Positions 1 to 9,470 are shown, counted from the stretch's first letter. The stretch: 64,000 nt of DNA from Verrucomicrobiota bacterium (GCA_029556615.1 JAKQDD010000033.1:1-64000), one strand, 5' to 3'. Numbers and translations: made by a program. The notes: generated by a model not told the origin, from the sequence alone.

Positions 1-49
1 TCAAGGCGCGGGCTGGACGCGGTTTGCCAGGCCTTGTGGGGGAGGTGGA

Positions 50-301
50 ATGACGCCAGGGTTTCACTACGTCTACATTCTCGAATCCAGCATTGATCGC
101 AAGCGATTCTACGTTGGATTGGCAACGAACTTGGAGGATCGCCTGGCGCGACACAACCGCGGCGATGTGCCTCACACATCCAAGTACCGCCCTTGGCAAG
201 TCAAGTCGGCTATCGCGTTCCGAGACGCTGATCGCGCCGCCGCTTTCGAACGCTACCTCAAAACCGGGTCCGGTCGCGCGTTCACCAAGAAACGGCTCTG
301 A
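50..301 (+). CDS. GIY-YIG domain protein (YhbQ/URI-type)
   Basis: Complete 83-residue protein with the compact single-domain GIY-YIG nuclease fold. The first strand reads 'YVYIL', followed by 'FYVGLATNLEDRLARHN', where the Gly and Arg match the family's catalytic region. The C-terminal 'FERYLKTGSGRAFTKKRL' is typical of this small family (usually 80-100 residues). The start follows a GGAGGTGGA ribosome-binding site at about 40-48. Family members are structure-specific or poorly characterised endonucleases in the cytoplasm. It lies next to an integrase relic, so it may be mobile cargo. Family assignment is secure; the substrate is unknown. Confidence 0.85.
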   Translation: MTPGFHYVYILESSIDRKRFYVGLATNLEDRLARHNRGDVPHTSKYRPWQVKSAIAFRDADRAAAFERYLKTGSGRAFTKKRL

Positions 302-302
302 G

Positions 303-461
303 CTGTCGAACTGGGCTGAGCGCGCCAAAGCTGCTGGTTACCCGGAGCGCTTCGCCACGGAAGCACTCGGCCACAACAGCGCGGCCGTTCATCGAGCCTA
401 CGCCAGAAATGGGCAGGTCCTGCTCCCGGCACTCGTGGTATACGAGCAGGAAGCCGTGCAA
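303..461 (+). pseudogene. C-terminal fragment of a tyrosine recombinase/integrase
   Basis: In the frame of ORF 93..524, about 50 residues read like the end of a phage-type integrase: a helix ending 'ATEALGHNSAAVHRAYAR' contains the LGH box and the Y of the catalytic RAY motif. Everything upstream (the Arg and Lys catalytic residues) is missing, replaced by the overlapping GIY-YIG gene in another frame. It is a relic and suggests that the left edge was once a mobile element boundary. The assignment rests on one motif block. Confidence 0.55.
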
Positions 462-533
462 GTTCCGGCTCTTGAACGGCCGCCGCGAAGAAGATCAACG
501 GCAACTGGCCGGGTGCTTCGGTGACCGTCCCTT

Positions 534-1090
534 TCAGTGTGGCTTCAATCGTGGTCGGTCCGCTGTTGGATGCCGCCTGCCGAACTTGCCATCGATCTCG
601 GATGCCAATTCGGCCAGGCGTTTCTGGAACTGCGCCTCCGTCACAAACCGGTTGTTCTCCGCTTTCACCTCAACATCGGCGCTCAAGTCGAGGCTGTGCG
701 CCAGATTACCCCGGACCGTGTTGCCGCGGGCCAGGTTCTTCTTCTGCCCCACCTGCACCCACGGCCTCGCCCGCCCGGACCAGCGGCTGAAGCAGGCGTT
801 GTTCCGGATGTCGCAACCCTGGGCGTCTCCCAGCGTGATGCCATGCCAATGGTTCACCCCGACCACGTTATCCTCGACCGTGAAACGCACCAGCGGCCCG
901 TCGAAACAGCCGATGCCCTGCAGCTCGTTTGGAAACGACAGGCCGTCGGTCTCTCGGGCGAGGATGATGTTCCCGCGCAAGGTCACGTCGCGCACCGTCC
1001 CAGGTTCGGCAAGATGTTCTGCCGGTACGCCGCATTGGGAAGGAAGGTGGTGAAGTGGATCCGCCTTTCGATGCAGTGCCGACGGTCGAG
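534..1090 (-). pseudogene. Right-handed parallel beta-helix protein, fragment with frameshift
   Basis: The minus-strand frame ending at 534 contains beta-helix coils such as 'VTLRGNIILARETDGLSF', 'FTVEDNVVGVNHWHGITL' and 'CDIRNNACF'. The natural upstream continuation ('IHFTTFLPNAAYRQNILPNLG') is in a different frame, and one missing base near 1001-1003 would rejoin the two. The N-terminus is absent. The family includes exported pectate-lyase-like and other carbohydrate-active proteins. I read this as a 5'-truncated, frameshifted remnant of an exported polysaccharide-binding or cleaving protein. Confidence 0.5.
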
Positions 1091-1169
1091 CAAAGCAGAT
1101 GGCCAATGGGGCGCCAGTACAAGTAGCGGGGCCTGGGATGCCCAAGCCAAAACGCGAGGAGAGTGTCCA

Positions 1170-1406
1170 CTACGTGCTCCACACCAAGCACTTCGGATTC
1201 GTAGAGCCCGACGTGCCCTTCCGCAGGTTGATCTTGTGCAGCACGCGGCCTCGCGGACTCCATGCCTGAGATCGGAACAGTCCGCGCTCAGGATCCTGCA
1301 GCGGGCCGCCCCCCCGCCATTCCAGGATAAAGCGACCCGGTCGAAGGCACGCCACCTGAACAAAGCAGCCCCGCTCGTCCTCGATGACCAGGCGGGCGAT
1401 ACTCAT
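1170..1406 (-). pseudogene. Unrecognised small ORF, possibly the N-terminus of an immunity-like protein
   Basis: The ORF starts with 'MSIARLVIEDERGCFVQV' followed by '...RFILEWRGGG'. This strand-turn-strand pattern, with acidic and aromatic residues, resembles the N-termini of some small immunity or DUF proteins that read 'fv.veyrdG'. After about 35 residues it turns into arginine-rich, low-complexity sequence, which suggests a truncated gene. No ribosome-binding site is evident. Function unknown; it could be chance coding. Confidence 0.2.
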
Positions 1407-1434
1407 GGAAGGCTGAAGACTGGTTCCTCGACCT

Positions 1435-2130
1435 TCAAATGCTCAGGCTTCTCACTCTTCCTTCATGCTTCAGCCTTTCCAGGGCGGTGCGGTCCTTCTC
1501 GGTGAGTCGGTACTGTTGCAGGCGGCTCTGGGGTTTGTCGGGGATCGTGCGCTCGATAAGGCCGTTGGCCAGGGCTGGGGCCAGATATCGGTCGCGAAAA
1601 TTCGCCTGCCCCTTCAAACCCATCGCAACCTGGATTGCAGTCCGAGTCATGGGGGTGTTCAGCACCTGCAACAGTCGTCCGACTTCACCCGTGACTTCAC
1701 CCGTGACTCTGCCTGGACCTTGCCGGGGTGGTTTCGCGTCCGCTTGAGACACCGGCCAGAACGTCACGATGATGTCGCCAGTGGGTTGTTCTTCCCATCG
1801 GGGCGGCGGATTCCCGTTTTCCTGGCACCAGTCGAGGATGTTCAGCGTGCCGATGCCCCACTGCTCGATGACGCCCGCGCGGTAGAAGACCGATGCGATG
1901 AGCGGATTCCACGGCTTGGACGCGTGCGGCCTGCTGAGGTCGTCGGCCTTGAGACCGAAGTGGAACCTGCCAGGGTTCGTGCTCTCGAGATGGTCGTCGT
2001 ACATGGCCACAGCGACGGCGCCGCCAGGGACAATATAATCGCGATGGCAGAGCGAATTGGCGATGGCTTCGCGGGTGGCGCGAGACGGATACCACGGACG
2101 ATCTTCGCGGATCATTTTGCCCGGTACCAC
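1435..2130 (-). pseudogene. AlbA/RecG-like ATP-binding regulator, 5'-truncated (HATPase_c_4 half)
   Basis: The 231 residues match the second half of the AlbA_2/HATPase_c_4 'RecG-like' family. Features are 'REAIANSLCHRDY' (N-box), 'HLESTNPGRFHFGL', 'WNPLIASVFYRAGVIEQWG' and then a winged-helix tail starting at the repeated 'VTGEVTGEV'. Full proteins are about 450-550 residues with an N-terminal AlbA_2/Schlafen-like domain. Here that domain is missing because an exported glycosidase-like gene ends at 2191, 61 bp upstream. Members are probably regulators tied to phages or toxin systems. The remaining fragment is unlikely to work alone. Confidence 0.7.
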
Positions 2131-2190
2131 GCCACCAGGAAGAAAAACCCCGCCGATTGCATGACCGCTTTCCGGCGGCTGCGTTTACGT

Positions 2191-3516
2191 TTACTCGCCT
2201 GAGACAAGCAGGACGCCGTGGCAGGAACGGAGCGGAACCGAGCAGGATCCATCCGGCAGTATTCTCACGGGGACGCGACCGTCGCCCCCGTAAGCCTTGG
2301 GGCCTGGCGCGCGGAAGATGACTTCGAACGAAGCTGGCTTCGCATCCTCGGGGTTGTCCGCCGCCGTTACGAAGAGCGCTCGCGCCGTGCAGGCGGGATC
2401 GCGCGCGGACATCTCACCCACGAGGAGCGGCGCGCCGTTCGCGGCGCGCACACCCTTGAAGAAGGCAGTGTCAAGCGCGTCGGGGCAGGATACCGGCTCC
2501 TTCGGGTTGCGCGACGACTCGCTCGGGAAGCCGACGAAGTGCGTGGCCGTGGATCTGAACTTCATGTACTCGGGCCCGAGGCGTTTCAGTTCGGCGTTGA
2601 CCTTCTTCAGCTTCGCATACTGCGCCGTCGGCATGCCCGCGGCGTCGAGCACATTGTTCGTCCACCAGCCCTTGCTCCAGCACGCCCAGGTGATCACCTC
2701 CGCGCCGAAGCTCATAGCGGCACAGGCCTGGAACCGCAGGCTGTTCTCGCTCGTCGGCGGCTGGTCCTCGCGCGAGTTCACTTGCGGAATGTACCAGAAT
2801 CCACGTCCGGTGCGGCGGCAGGCATCCGCCACCAGGATGAAGTTGTCGTAGCACTTCGAGAGGAACCTGTCTAAGCCCGCGGGCCCGACGTAGGGATAGA
2901 AGTCGTACGAGATGTAGTCCAGCGGCACGTGGCGGCAGTACTCGGCCACGTGCTCCGCGTAGGTCGTGGTGCCGAGCTGATTAACAGTCTGCTTGCCCGT
3001 GTTCTGGGCGACGCTCGCGTAGTTCGGATAGAGGTTCAGGTAGAGGGGCACGCCCGGCAGTTCGCGGTTCAATTGGGGCACGACCTCGCCGTAATACGGA
3101 AAGTCGAGCGCGGAAGGTTCGTCGCCGATGTCGACCGCCCAGATCGCCGGGTGGTCCTGCAGCGTGGCCGCGCCCTTCGAATAGACGTCGGGCGGATTCT
3201 TCTCGCGCAGCTTGCCGGCGTTCTCTCCGTCGCCGCCCCACCAGCCGGGCACAACTCCGTTGACAATTGCGCCCACACCGTGCTTCGCGAAGAGGTCGAG
3301 CGTGGAGCGGTCGTCGGCGCCCACGCCGACGATAAAGTCCACGCTGCACTCCCTGATCGCCTTCACGTGCGCTTCGGTACGCGCGTTCGCCTGCAGGCAG
3401 TACGCGCCGATGAGCAGTTTCGAACGGTCCATGCGCGGTGCCGCCGCGCAAACCGCGGAGGCCGCGTAAATGGCGGCCAGTGTGCAGGCGATGGTTCTCT
3501 GGACTGCATGTTTCAT
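2191..3516 (-). CDS. Exported TIM-barrel glycoside hydrolase-like protein
   Basis: 441 residues with a Sec signal peptide (basic 'MKHAVQR', then a hydrophobic stretch ending 'AVCAAA'). The body reads as a beta/alpha barrel: 'IRECSVDFIVGV', 'WAVDIGDEPSALDF' with an acidic DEP motif at a strand end as in GH42/GH2-type catalytic acids, 'PLDYISYDFYPY' and 'EVITWACWSKGWW'. A C-terminal beta domain ('PSFEVIFRAPG') follows. It probably acts on a glycan in the periplasm or outside the cell. A palindromic element (3520-3540) lies directly upstream of the start. I cannot name the substrate or the exact GH family. Confidence 0.65.
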   Translation of the reverse strand: MKHAVQRTIACTLAAIYAASAVCAAAPRMDRSKLLIGAYCLQANARTEAHVKAIRECSVDFIVGVGADDRSTLDLFAKHGVGAIVNGVVPGWWGGDGENAGKLREKNPPDVYSKGAATLQDHPAIWAVDIGDEPSALDFPYYGEVVPQLNRELPGVPLYLNLYPNYASVAQNTGKQTVNQLGTTTYAEHVAEYCRHVPLDYISYDFYPYVGPAGLDRFLSKCYDNFILVADACRRTGRGFWYIPQVNSREDQPPTSENSLRFQACAAMSFGAEVITWACWSKGWWTNNVLDAAGMPTAQYAKLKKVNAELKRLGPEYMKFRSTATHFVGFPSESSRNPKEPVSCPDALDTAFFKGVRAANGAPLLVGEMSARDPACTARALFVTAADNPEDAKPASFEVIFRAPGPKAYGGDGRVPVRILPDGSCSVPLRSCHGVLLVSGE

Positions 3517-3519
3517 TGG

Positions 3520-3540
3520 TCTGAGGCGCGCCTCGCTAGG
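3520..3540. repeat. Short palindromic element CTGAGGCG-CGCCTCGCTAGG
   Basis: A near-perfect palindrome (core GAGGCGCGCCTC) sits immediately before the start codon of the gene ending at 2191. The same motif recurs at 25861-25883, 53150-53171 and 59402-59420. Two of these copies are part of a longer 190-bp repeat; the copy at 59402 lies inside the porin reading frame. In RNA it would form a strong hairpin close to the ribosome-binding site, so an effect on translation is possible but not shown. Confidence 0.6.
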
Positions 3541-3631
3541 GGTTTCGTTCGTGTTGACAGAATCGTTCTACCAGAACGTCCGCCCGTCGGCAAGTCCCCG
3601 ACTCGCGGTTCCGCGGAAAATGATTGGCAGG

Positions 3632-3984
3632 GGCAAACGATGATGTCAGCCGAACCACCGGCAACCGGGCCGGAAGCCAGGCACGGACGGTGTGGGCGAG
3701 TTTGGCATGGCCGAGAGTTTCGAGGAGATACCCAAGCCGCTGCGCCGTGGTTGGTTCGTCCTCCGCCTCCAGCACGCGCCGTAGTTCACCCGGACGCAGA
3801 AGCGGCAGCAGCGAGGTAAGGGTCTCAGCCACGCCGCCAATCCCCCCAACGCGTGGCGCATATCGGACGAGATCGAACGCGGTCGTCTCGGGCGTGCTGA
3901 TTAGGAGGGGAGCAAAGGCATTTGCCTGCGGCTGACTTCACGCCGATTGGATCCGCCGCTTCACGTAGAACACGATCCGGAGTC
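3632..3984 (-). pseudogene. Duplicated internal fragment of the AbiEi antitoxin gene
   Basis: These 353 bp are nearly identical (three differences seen) to 9545-9897 inside the intact AbiEi gene, corresponding to about residues 132-250 of 275. One difference (base 3939) changes a serine codon TCA to TGA, so the fragment has an in-frame stop. The N- and C-terminal parts of the gene are absent. It is a recent partial duplication that cannot encode antitoxin. The AbiEii toxin partner is missing here. Confidence 0.9.
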
Positions 3985-4168
3985 CAGAACTCCTGAAATG
4001 GTATGATGCGAAAATGTCCGCTTTTTCGCTTCAGGAGGTCTCCCGCACCGCGTAGCGCAGGCGTAAGTGCTAGCCTGGAAAGCAGGTTTTGGTTCGATTG
4101 AGTTCTTCGCAGAGCGCGGCGAGCGCGCGGGTGCGATGAGGTGAGCTCTGGGGTGCCAGCGTTTTCAT

Positions 4169-6919
4169 TCAATAGTTCGCCTGCACGAGGACTTTGCCCG
4201 CCAGGCCCTTCAGCACAATCAACTCCTTGTCCGGATCGAAGTCTGGCCAGGCCTTTCCGCCCAGCGCGACACTCCGAATGCGGGCGCCCCGGGGATGGCG
4301 GAATCGCAACCGCACCGCCTGGGGCGCCAGGCGGGACGGCAGTTCGATGCTCGCGCGAATCGCGGCGTGGTCCACATCGGAAACGATCTCGTACGCAACG
4401 GTGCCAAAACAACTCGGCGCGTTTCTCACGGAGATCCTCTGGCCCTGGGCCAACCAGGCCCGCGGGGTGGCCCGCGCCAGCCAGAGCTGGTCGCCGTCTT
4501 CGAGGACGAACAGGGCGCGCATCCGCTCGAGGAAAGCGCCCACCTCGAACGTCTTGTCGCCGCCGTTGCCCTCGCCGGTGCGGTTGGGATGTTCGCGGAA
4601 CTGGTACCCCTTATCCGGGTCCACGTCCGCCGCATACTGGTTGAAAGTCGATCGTAGATAGTTAGGCACGTCATCGCGCAGAAGATGCGCCAGGGCCGAT
4701 TGCGAGTAGCCGCATTGGTAGTAGTAGCCCCCGATGCTGAACCAGGCTTCCGGGTTGGACGGTTGCCGTGCCTGCGTGTGCAGCCGAACCATCCAGTTAT
4801 CCCGGTACAGGTTGTCTTCGAGTACATCGAGCCACTCGTCGAGGCGGGGATCATCCGCCGGCACCACACCTAGACCGAGCGCCGCCGCGCCGAGGTCGCT
4901 GTCCATGACAAGGCTGCCGGCGTGGGCCCCGCCAAACGGATTGCCGATCTCGCTAAACAGACCGCGCAGATACGGCGCCGGCGGAATGGACCGGCGATAA
5001 GAGCCGTCGCTGACGCGAATCACGGGGGCGACGGCGCTCGAGCGGTCCGCTGCCCGAATGATCGCCTGGCGCAACTGTTCGGCCTCGTCGCGGTACTTCG
5101 CCCCTGTGTCCGGTTCGAGCTCCGCGATGGCCTCGGCGGCGTGCTTGAGTCCCCGCCAGTAGAAGACGCTCGTCTGGTAGAGACAGCGCCAATCGGCGTA
5201 GTCGCCCATCTCGCAAGGGGGGATGAGTCCCGCGGACCACGTATCGGGCCCGGCGGTCTCGATCCACCGCTGGCGTTGTTGGACGATCCACTCGCAGGCC
5301 GCCTTGAAGTTTGCCAGGTGTTCCGTCAGCCAAGGTTTGTCGCCCGAAAGCCGGTAGTGCTGCGCCATGGCGTAGAGCATCGAGCCGTGTCCCTGCGCAT
5401 GGTTCAGATCCCAACCGCTGACGTTGAGCGCACCCGCTCGGCCGGAAAACATACCGCGGGCCACCATCTGACCCTGCGACTTGAACCAAGGCCCAAAGCC
5501 CGATCGCGGGATGTCGTGTTCCCCCAACTGATCAAGCGCATTGAAGATGCGCCAGGACTCCTGCCCGAGCAGGGCTCGGTAAGGCCAGATCACAATCTGA
5601 TAGGTGCCGCTCTCGAGCACGCACCGCCGTTTGACGTGCCAGAAAGCCAGCCGCCAGGCGGCCGAGGCCAGCTCATCGGGCACCTCGATCTGCATGGGCG
5701 GCTCGGCCTCCGGCTTCGGATATGCCGGTCGCTGAGCCCCGTAATGGTCGGCCAAAACCTGCGCGAGGCTTTGCTCAGGCCTCTGCCGCACGCGCTGTCG
5801 GGTCGTCGCGAGCTTCTTGTCCACCCATTGCCGCAATAATGACGTGGCCGATTGCCCACTCCCACCTCGGCTCACGCAGAAGCCCAGGCTGGGAACGAAG
5901 ACCGGTTCACCCGCTTCCAGGTCTCGCGGCGCGAAGGAGAAGGTCCCGCCCGCGGTCCGCACCGTGACCACCGTGCGGTTGGGGTGATACGTCAGCAAGC
6001 CATTGGAGCCGGTCGGAAGATCGCCTGCCGGCTTGAACCGGACCTCCTGCGCGTCGTTGGCCACATAAAAGAGCTCGACCGCAATCCCGCGTCGGCCTCG
6101 GGCCGCCGGGGCCGAACGCCATGCGCCCGGCCCATTCAAGGTAACGCCCACTCCGTCCGCGAGGGGTCTGAGGGATCCCAACCGCCCGTTGTAGATCTCC
6201 AGGTGGCCATCGAAGGCCCGACTTCGCTGTCCGGTCTGCAGGCCCCATTCGATCTCGACGCGCAAGGGCGTAACGGAGGAAACGCCGTACGCGCGCAACG
6301 CGGTGACCGCTGGCCGCGGTCCCATTCCCTGGAAGCGCACCCGGAGCCTGTCGATCAAGATCAGCCCATGCGGATCCGCTTCGTAGCGAAAGCCACTGTC
6401 ATACTGGGCTAACCGCTGGACAATTGCCTCCCGTTCGGTCGTGTAGACCACCTGGCGTCCATTGGCGCCTCTCGTGGCCGCCCCCGGGAATGGCTCGTAT
6501 TTCCTGGTCCACCAGCTCGGCCGGTTGTCCTGCTTCTCGGTGGGCGTATTCGTGGCCACTTCGAGAATCAGCGGCGATCGATCCGGGACGTCCTGGGCAA
6601 AAGTCACTTCCACTTGCCGTACGGGGCGATGCTCCTCCCACATCACGCCAGCCAACGCGTCTTCCTTGCCCTCGGTCAGCCACTGCGTCTCCTTGGGGTT
6701 CTGGCCCGCCGGAGCGCCAGCCCGGAACACATAGCCGGAAGCGACTAAGTCCAACAACGAGCCGTTCGCACTGCCGCCGGCGCCCTCAGCCGCCTCCGGC
6801 GCGACGTGGGATAGTCCCTCCGCCTGCCAGCACCGCGCGGCCTGAGGTTGGACGCCCCACGCCGATCCGGCCAGAACGACCGTCCCCTTGATGAACTCAC
6901 GACGCGTGGTTGACTTCAT
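4169..6919 (-). CDS. Tat-exported six-hairpin glycosidase-like protein
   Basis: 916 residues. The N-terminus 'MKSTTRREFIKGTVVLAG' is a twin-arginine signal, so it is exported folded. Residues ~60-390 look like a beta-sandwich region ('VEIEWGLQTG', 'YHPNRTVVTVRT'). Residues ~420-780 are helical, with patterns typical of (alpha/alpha)6 barrels: 'HAQGHGSMLYAMAQHYRL', 'WIVQQRQRW', 'YADWRCLYQTSVFYWRGLKHA' and 'EAWFSIGGYYYQCGYSQ'. The tail 'PQAVRLRFRHP' is another beta domain. This layout suits an enzyme acting on complex polysaccharide. Fold assignment is moderately sure; the reaction is unknown. It stands alone, with pseudogenes on both sides. Confidence 0.65.
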   Translation of the reverse strand: MKSTTRREFIKGTVVLAGSAWGVQPQAARCWQAEGLSHVAPEAAEGAGGSANGSLLDLVASGYVFRAGAPAGQNPKETQWLTEGKEDALAGVMWEEHRPVRQVEVTFAQDVPDRSPLILEVATNTPTEKQDNRPSWWTRKYEPFPGAATRGANGRQVVYTTEREAIVQRLAQYDSGFRYEADPHGLILIDRLRVRFQGMGPRPAVTALRAYGVSSVTPLRVEIEWGLQTGQRSRAFDGHLEIYNGRLGSLRPLADGVGVTLNGPGAWRSAPAARGRRGIAVELFYVANDAQEVRFKPAGDLPTGSNGLLTYHPNRTVVTVRTAGGTFSFAPRDLEAGEPVFVPSLGFCVSRGGSGQSATSLLRQWVDKKLATTRQRVRQRPEQSLAQVLADHYGAQRPAYPKPEAEPPMQIEVPDELASAAWRLAFWHVKRRCVLESGTYQIVIWPYRALLGQESWRIFNALDQLGEHDIPRSGFGPWFKSQGQMVARGMFSGRAGALNVSGWDLNHAQGHGSMLYAMAQHYRLSGDKPWLTEHLANFKAACEWIVQQRQRWIETAGPDTWSAGLIPPCEMGDYADWRCLYQTSVFYWRGLKHAAEAIAELEPDTGAKYRDEAEQLRQAIIRAADRSSAVAPVIRVSDGSYRRSIPPAPYLRGLFSEIGNPFGGAHAGSLVMDSDLGAAALGLGVVPADDPRLDEWLDVLEDNLYRDNWMVRLHTQARQPSNPEAWFSIGGYYYQCGYSQSALAHLLRDDVPNYLRSTFNQYAADVDPDKGYQFREHPNRTGEGNGGDKTFEVGAFLERMRALFVLEDGDQLWLARATPRAWLAQGQRISVRNAPSCFGTVAYEIVSDVDHAAIRASIELPSRLAPQAVRLRFRHPRGARIRSVALGGKAWPDFDPDKELIVLKGLAGKVLVQANY

Positions 6920-6937
6920 GCAATCAACGCCTTCCCT

Positions 6938-7330
6938 CTACGCAGCCAGCACCCGGCACCTTCTCGCCACGTAACTTGTCAGCGCCCGACGGAGCCAGGC
7001 CAATCGCCCCGCGGCCAAGGCATCGCGCATGCGCAACTCAAACTCGTCCATGCCGGGATTCCGGTTGGCAGACGATCGAGCTTTTGCCATCGCCGCGAGA
7101 GTTCGTTCCGCCTCCGTGCGCAGTTGCGTCACGATCGGCTCCGGGGGCGTTGCCGCGAAGCCTGTGATTTGCACGTCCGGAGCGACCGCGACAGCGCGCA
7201 GTTCATAAGGCCCGAGGACCAATCCCCATCGTTGCGGAAGGCCGAGCGCCAGCCCGGTCGCCAAGTCCCTAGCCCCGGTCGGTTTGCCGCTGAAAGTCAT
7301 CTCGAGCGGGATGGAATAGTGGCTCCGTAG
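6938..7330 (-). pseudogene. C-terminal fragment of an exported glycoside hydrolase-type protein
   Basis: The frame reads 'YSIPLEMTFSGKPTGARDLA...WGLVLGPYELRAVAV', a pattern common in the C-terminal beta domains of TIM-barrel glycosidases (…L.L.PYELR.F), followed by a helical tail. There is no upstream catalytic domain in any frame; the next upstream minus-strand sequence is an unrelated FG-GAP fragment. It sits just upstream of the Tat glycosidase gene. I treat it as the 3' end of a lost gene. Confidence 0.4.
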
Positions 7331-7381
7331 CAGAACTTGTGGGTCAGAATGGCACATCCCAAGGGCAGGCAGGCGAGTCCG

Positions 7382-7880
7382 TTACGCGTGGCGACCGGTG
7401 GCGACGCGACCTGGAGGCTCGAAGGCCGTCGCCACGATCTCGGCGACGCTGCGGAAGGTGTTGCGCCCATTGGAGAGCCACGGGTTGACGAGGTCTCCCT
7501 CGCCCACGTTTTCCATGCGGACCGAGCGTTTGGATTCCCAAGTCTGGAGGTAGGCACCTTCACGCGCGATGCCACAGCCCATCGGCGAACGGCAATTCCG
7601 ACCATCCATCGTACCACCCTGGCCGTCCCGGTTCTCGTACCAAGTGTCGGCGCGAAGAACGTCAAGGTCCCCGTCGCCATCAAGGTCCATGGCCCCGTTG
7701 GGCGTGATTGCGCCGTGAACCGGCGGGCCGATCAGATGCCGCGACCACGGCTGCCGAGGATTGGCCGGGATGGAAAACCAGCAGAGCGAGTTGAGTTGGG
7801 TACGCTCGTCGCCCATCAGGCCGACATCAGGCTTGCGATCACCGTCGATGCCCACCTCGTGTCGCACCCACCGATCGGCC
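7382..7880 (-). pseudogene. FG-GAP/VCBS repeat protein, fragment
   Basis: Calcium-binding FG-GAP type loops are visible: 'GIDGDRKPDVGLMG' and 'AMDLDGDGDLDVLRADTWYEN', each with D-x-D-G-D spacing as in integrin-alpha or VCBS beta-propeller blades. The reading frame then drifts into unrelated arginine-rich sequence, and the neighbouring frame (7297..7683) holds possible continuations, which indicates frameshifts. Intact relatives are large exported propeller proteins. This one lacks a signal peptide and most blades. Confidence 0.55.
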
Positions 7881-8045
7881 GATTGAAACTCGAACCTCCA
7901 GCGAAAGCTCCAGCGATTGCCTCGTAAGCGCCTCCGTTCGGATAGTGGCGGCCTACTGCTTGCCTAGCCTTAGAGAACGTGCCACATTGGCGCGTCTGAA
8001 GCCGGTTTTAGGTTCGATTCTGACCCTCGCCTCCAGCCTTCGCTG

Positions 8046-8190
8046 GCCTGGCGGCCAGCTACGGCTGGCAGGCCAGCGAAGGCTGCGCGCCATAGCCCGA
8101 AGGGCGACGGCGGGCTTCCCTCAGCGCGAAGCGCCTGGCGGCCAGCTACGGCCGGCAGGCCAGCGAAGGCTGCGCGCCATCGCCCGAAGG
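8046..8190. repeat. Two direct copies of a 58-bp repeat
   Basis: 8046-8103 and 8133-8190 both read GCCTGGCGGCCAGCTACGGC and continue almost identically (two differences seen) to ATCGCCCGAAGG or the equivalent. Each unit contains its own inverted repeat (GGCCTGGC...GGCAGGCC). The spacing of 29 bp and the lack of coding signal suggest an intergenic repeat family rather than a protein repeat. It occupies the 7930-8215 gap, where I see no gene. Confidence 0.8.
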
Positions 8191-8219
8191 TCGACAACTA
8201 CGCAACGGGCGCGATCGAT

Positions 8220-8471
8220 GTGAGAAAGGCAGCGCCACCCGGGTGGCCGTCTGCCCTGGACCGGTTCGCCGCGCTGCACGCTGCGAATTCCGAACTCAGA
8301 GTTCGGCTAAGGCGGCGCCAACGAGTTCTGCGCCAACTGCACCGGAACGCCAGGCGAGCACACAACGCCCGAACTCCGGCACAGGCCCGGCGGCCACCGA
8401 CGAAAGTCGGGCGCAATGGACCCTGCCCGTGCGGCAGCGGCAAGGAATTCAAACATTGCTGCGGTCGATGA
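8220..8471 (+). CDS. SEC-C metal-binding motif protein
   Basis: 83 residues with a GTG start. The C-terminus 'VGRNGPCPCGSGKEFKHCCG' is a textbook SEC-C zinc-binding motif (CxCx8CC), as found at the end of SecA and in many small proteins. The N-terminal 55 residues are a basic, arginine-rich helix ('RLRRRQRVLRQLHRNARRA') that could bind nucleic acid or ribosomes. Function is unknown. It may be a stand-alone SEC-C protein or the tail of a lost larger gene, because the sequence before the motif is of low complexity. Confidence 0.55.
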   Translation: MRKAAPPGWPSALDRFAALHAANSELRVRLRRRQRVLRQLHRNARRAHNARTPAQARRPPTKVGRNGPCPCGSGKEFKHCCGR

Positions 8472-8615
8472 CCGATTGCGTTTGTGGTGAGGGAGTCAGG
8501 CGTGGACGTCGAGGGGCATGTCAACGCGGAGATGGCTACCAGCCCACAGCTCCGCAATTCGCGTCGATGCGCAATGCCATCTCTCTTACTTCGTAACGGG
8601 CGCCGGGGCGACTGA

Positions 8616-9470
8616 TCACGCCGGAAGCAGCGACAGCAGATTCGTCTTCACGTACTCTCCAGCGATCTGCGGATCGTACACCACGCCAGTGCGCAGCAAC
8701 GACGCAGTGTCGGAGCAGAATCCCCGATCGGCCAGATGCCCTTCGAGCAACCCGATGAACTCCCGGCGGTTGGCCACGCTGCCTTCCTGCTGCAGGTAGT
8801 ACTGAAACGACTCGATGACCGCGCGAGGATCAACGGGCGGTACGGCTCGCGTCAACGCCCAGTAGAGGTCGAATAAGTCCCGTCCCCGGCGTCGCTGGAA
8901 CAAGGCCCGGAGTTTCGTTCCCAGCATCTCCGCCAGATCATAAGCCTTGAGTTGCGCCCTCACCTCCGCGTCGCGAAACGTGAATCCGAAAGGAATCTCG
9001 ACCATCGGCCGATGAGCGGCGCGCTCGGTCACGTTCGCCTCGACTACGATGCCCAGTGTCGTGCCGGGGTCGATGAGGGATGGAACGGCATACGTCATCC
9101 GGAGAACTCGTGAAGGCCTGACCGTGTTGCGAATCGCCAGGCTCAGTGCATCCCAGACCGATGTTGCCGGGGCGCCCAGCATCGGATTCAACACCCGGCG
9201 CAGGGCCTTCCGGATGTGGTCTTCGGGACGATTGCCGACCACCACCAGATCAACGTCCTCGCTGTAGCGGGCGGCGGGCGCCAGATGGACCTTGTGCAAC
9301 AGCGTGCCACCCCGCATCGCGATCTGGTGGCGGAGAAACTCGTCGGTGAACAACGCCACCATAGCACGGCACAAGATGAGATCCTGCTCGACCTGTCTTT
9401 GGCTGGGCCAGGGCACCGCCACCTGGTGCGCCAGAATATCGCGGCGGGTGATCGGGAGTGTCGACGTCAT
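8616..9470 (-). CDS. abiEii: AbiEii-family nucleotidyltransferase toxin
   Basis: 284 residues, the normal length for the family. Motif I is 'MRGGTLLHK' (residues 52-60), motif II 'RYSEDVDLVVV' (68-78) with the metal-binding acidic pair, and the family signature 'TKLRALFQRRRGRDLFDL' lies at 185-202. AbiEii toxins are nucleotidyltransferases of type IV (now often grouped with MenT) toxin-antitoxin and phage-abortive systems; related MenT proteins modify tRNA. Its start ATG overlaps the antitoxin stop (ATGA at 9467-9470), so the two are translationally coupled, as in known AbiE pairs. All key residues appear intact. Confidence 0.92.
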   Translation of the reverse strand: MTSTLPITRRDILAHQVAVPWPSQRQVEQDLILCRAMVALFTDEFLRHQIAMRGGTLLHKVHLAPAARYSEDVDLVVVGNRPEDHIRKALRRVLNPMLGAPATSVWDALSLAIRNTVRPSRVLRMTYAVPSLIDPGTTLGIVVEANVTERAAHRPMVEIPFGFTFRDAEVRAQLKAYDLAEMLGTKLRALFQRRRGRDLFDLYWALTRAVPPVDPRAVIESFQYYLQQEGSVANRREFIGLLEGHLADRGFCSDTASLLRTGVVYDPQIAGEYVKTNLLSLLPA

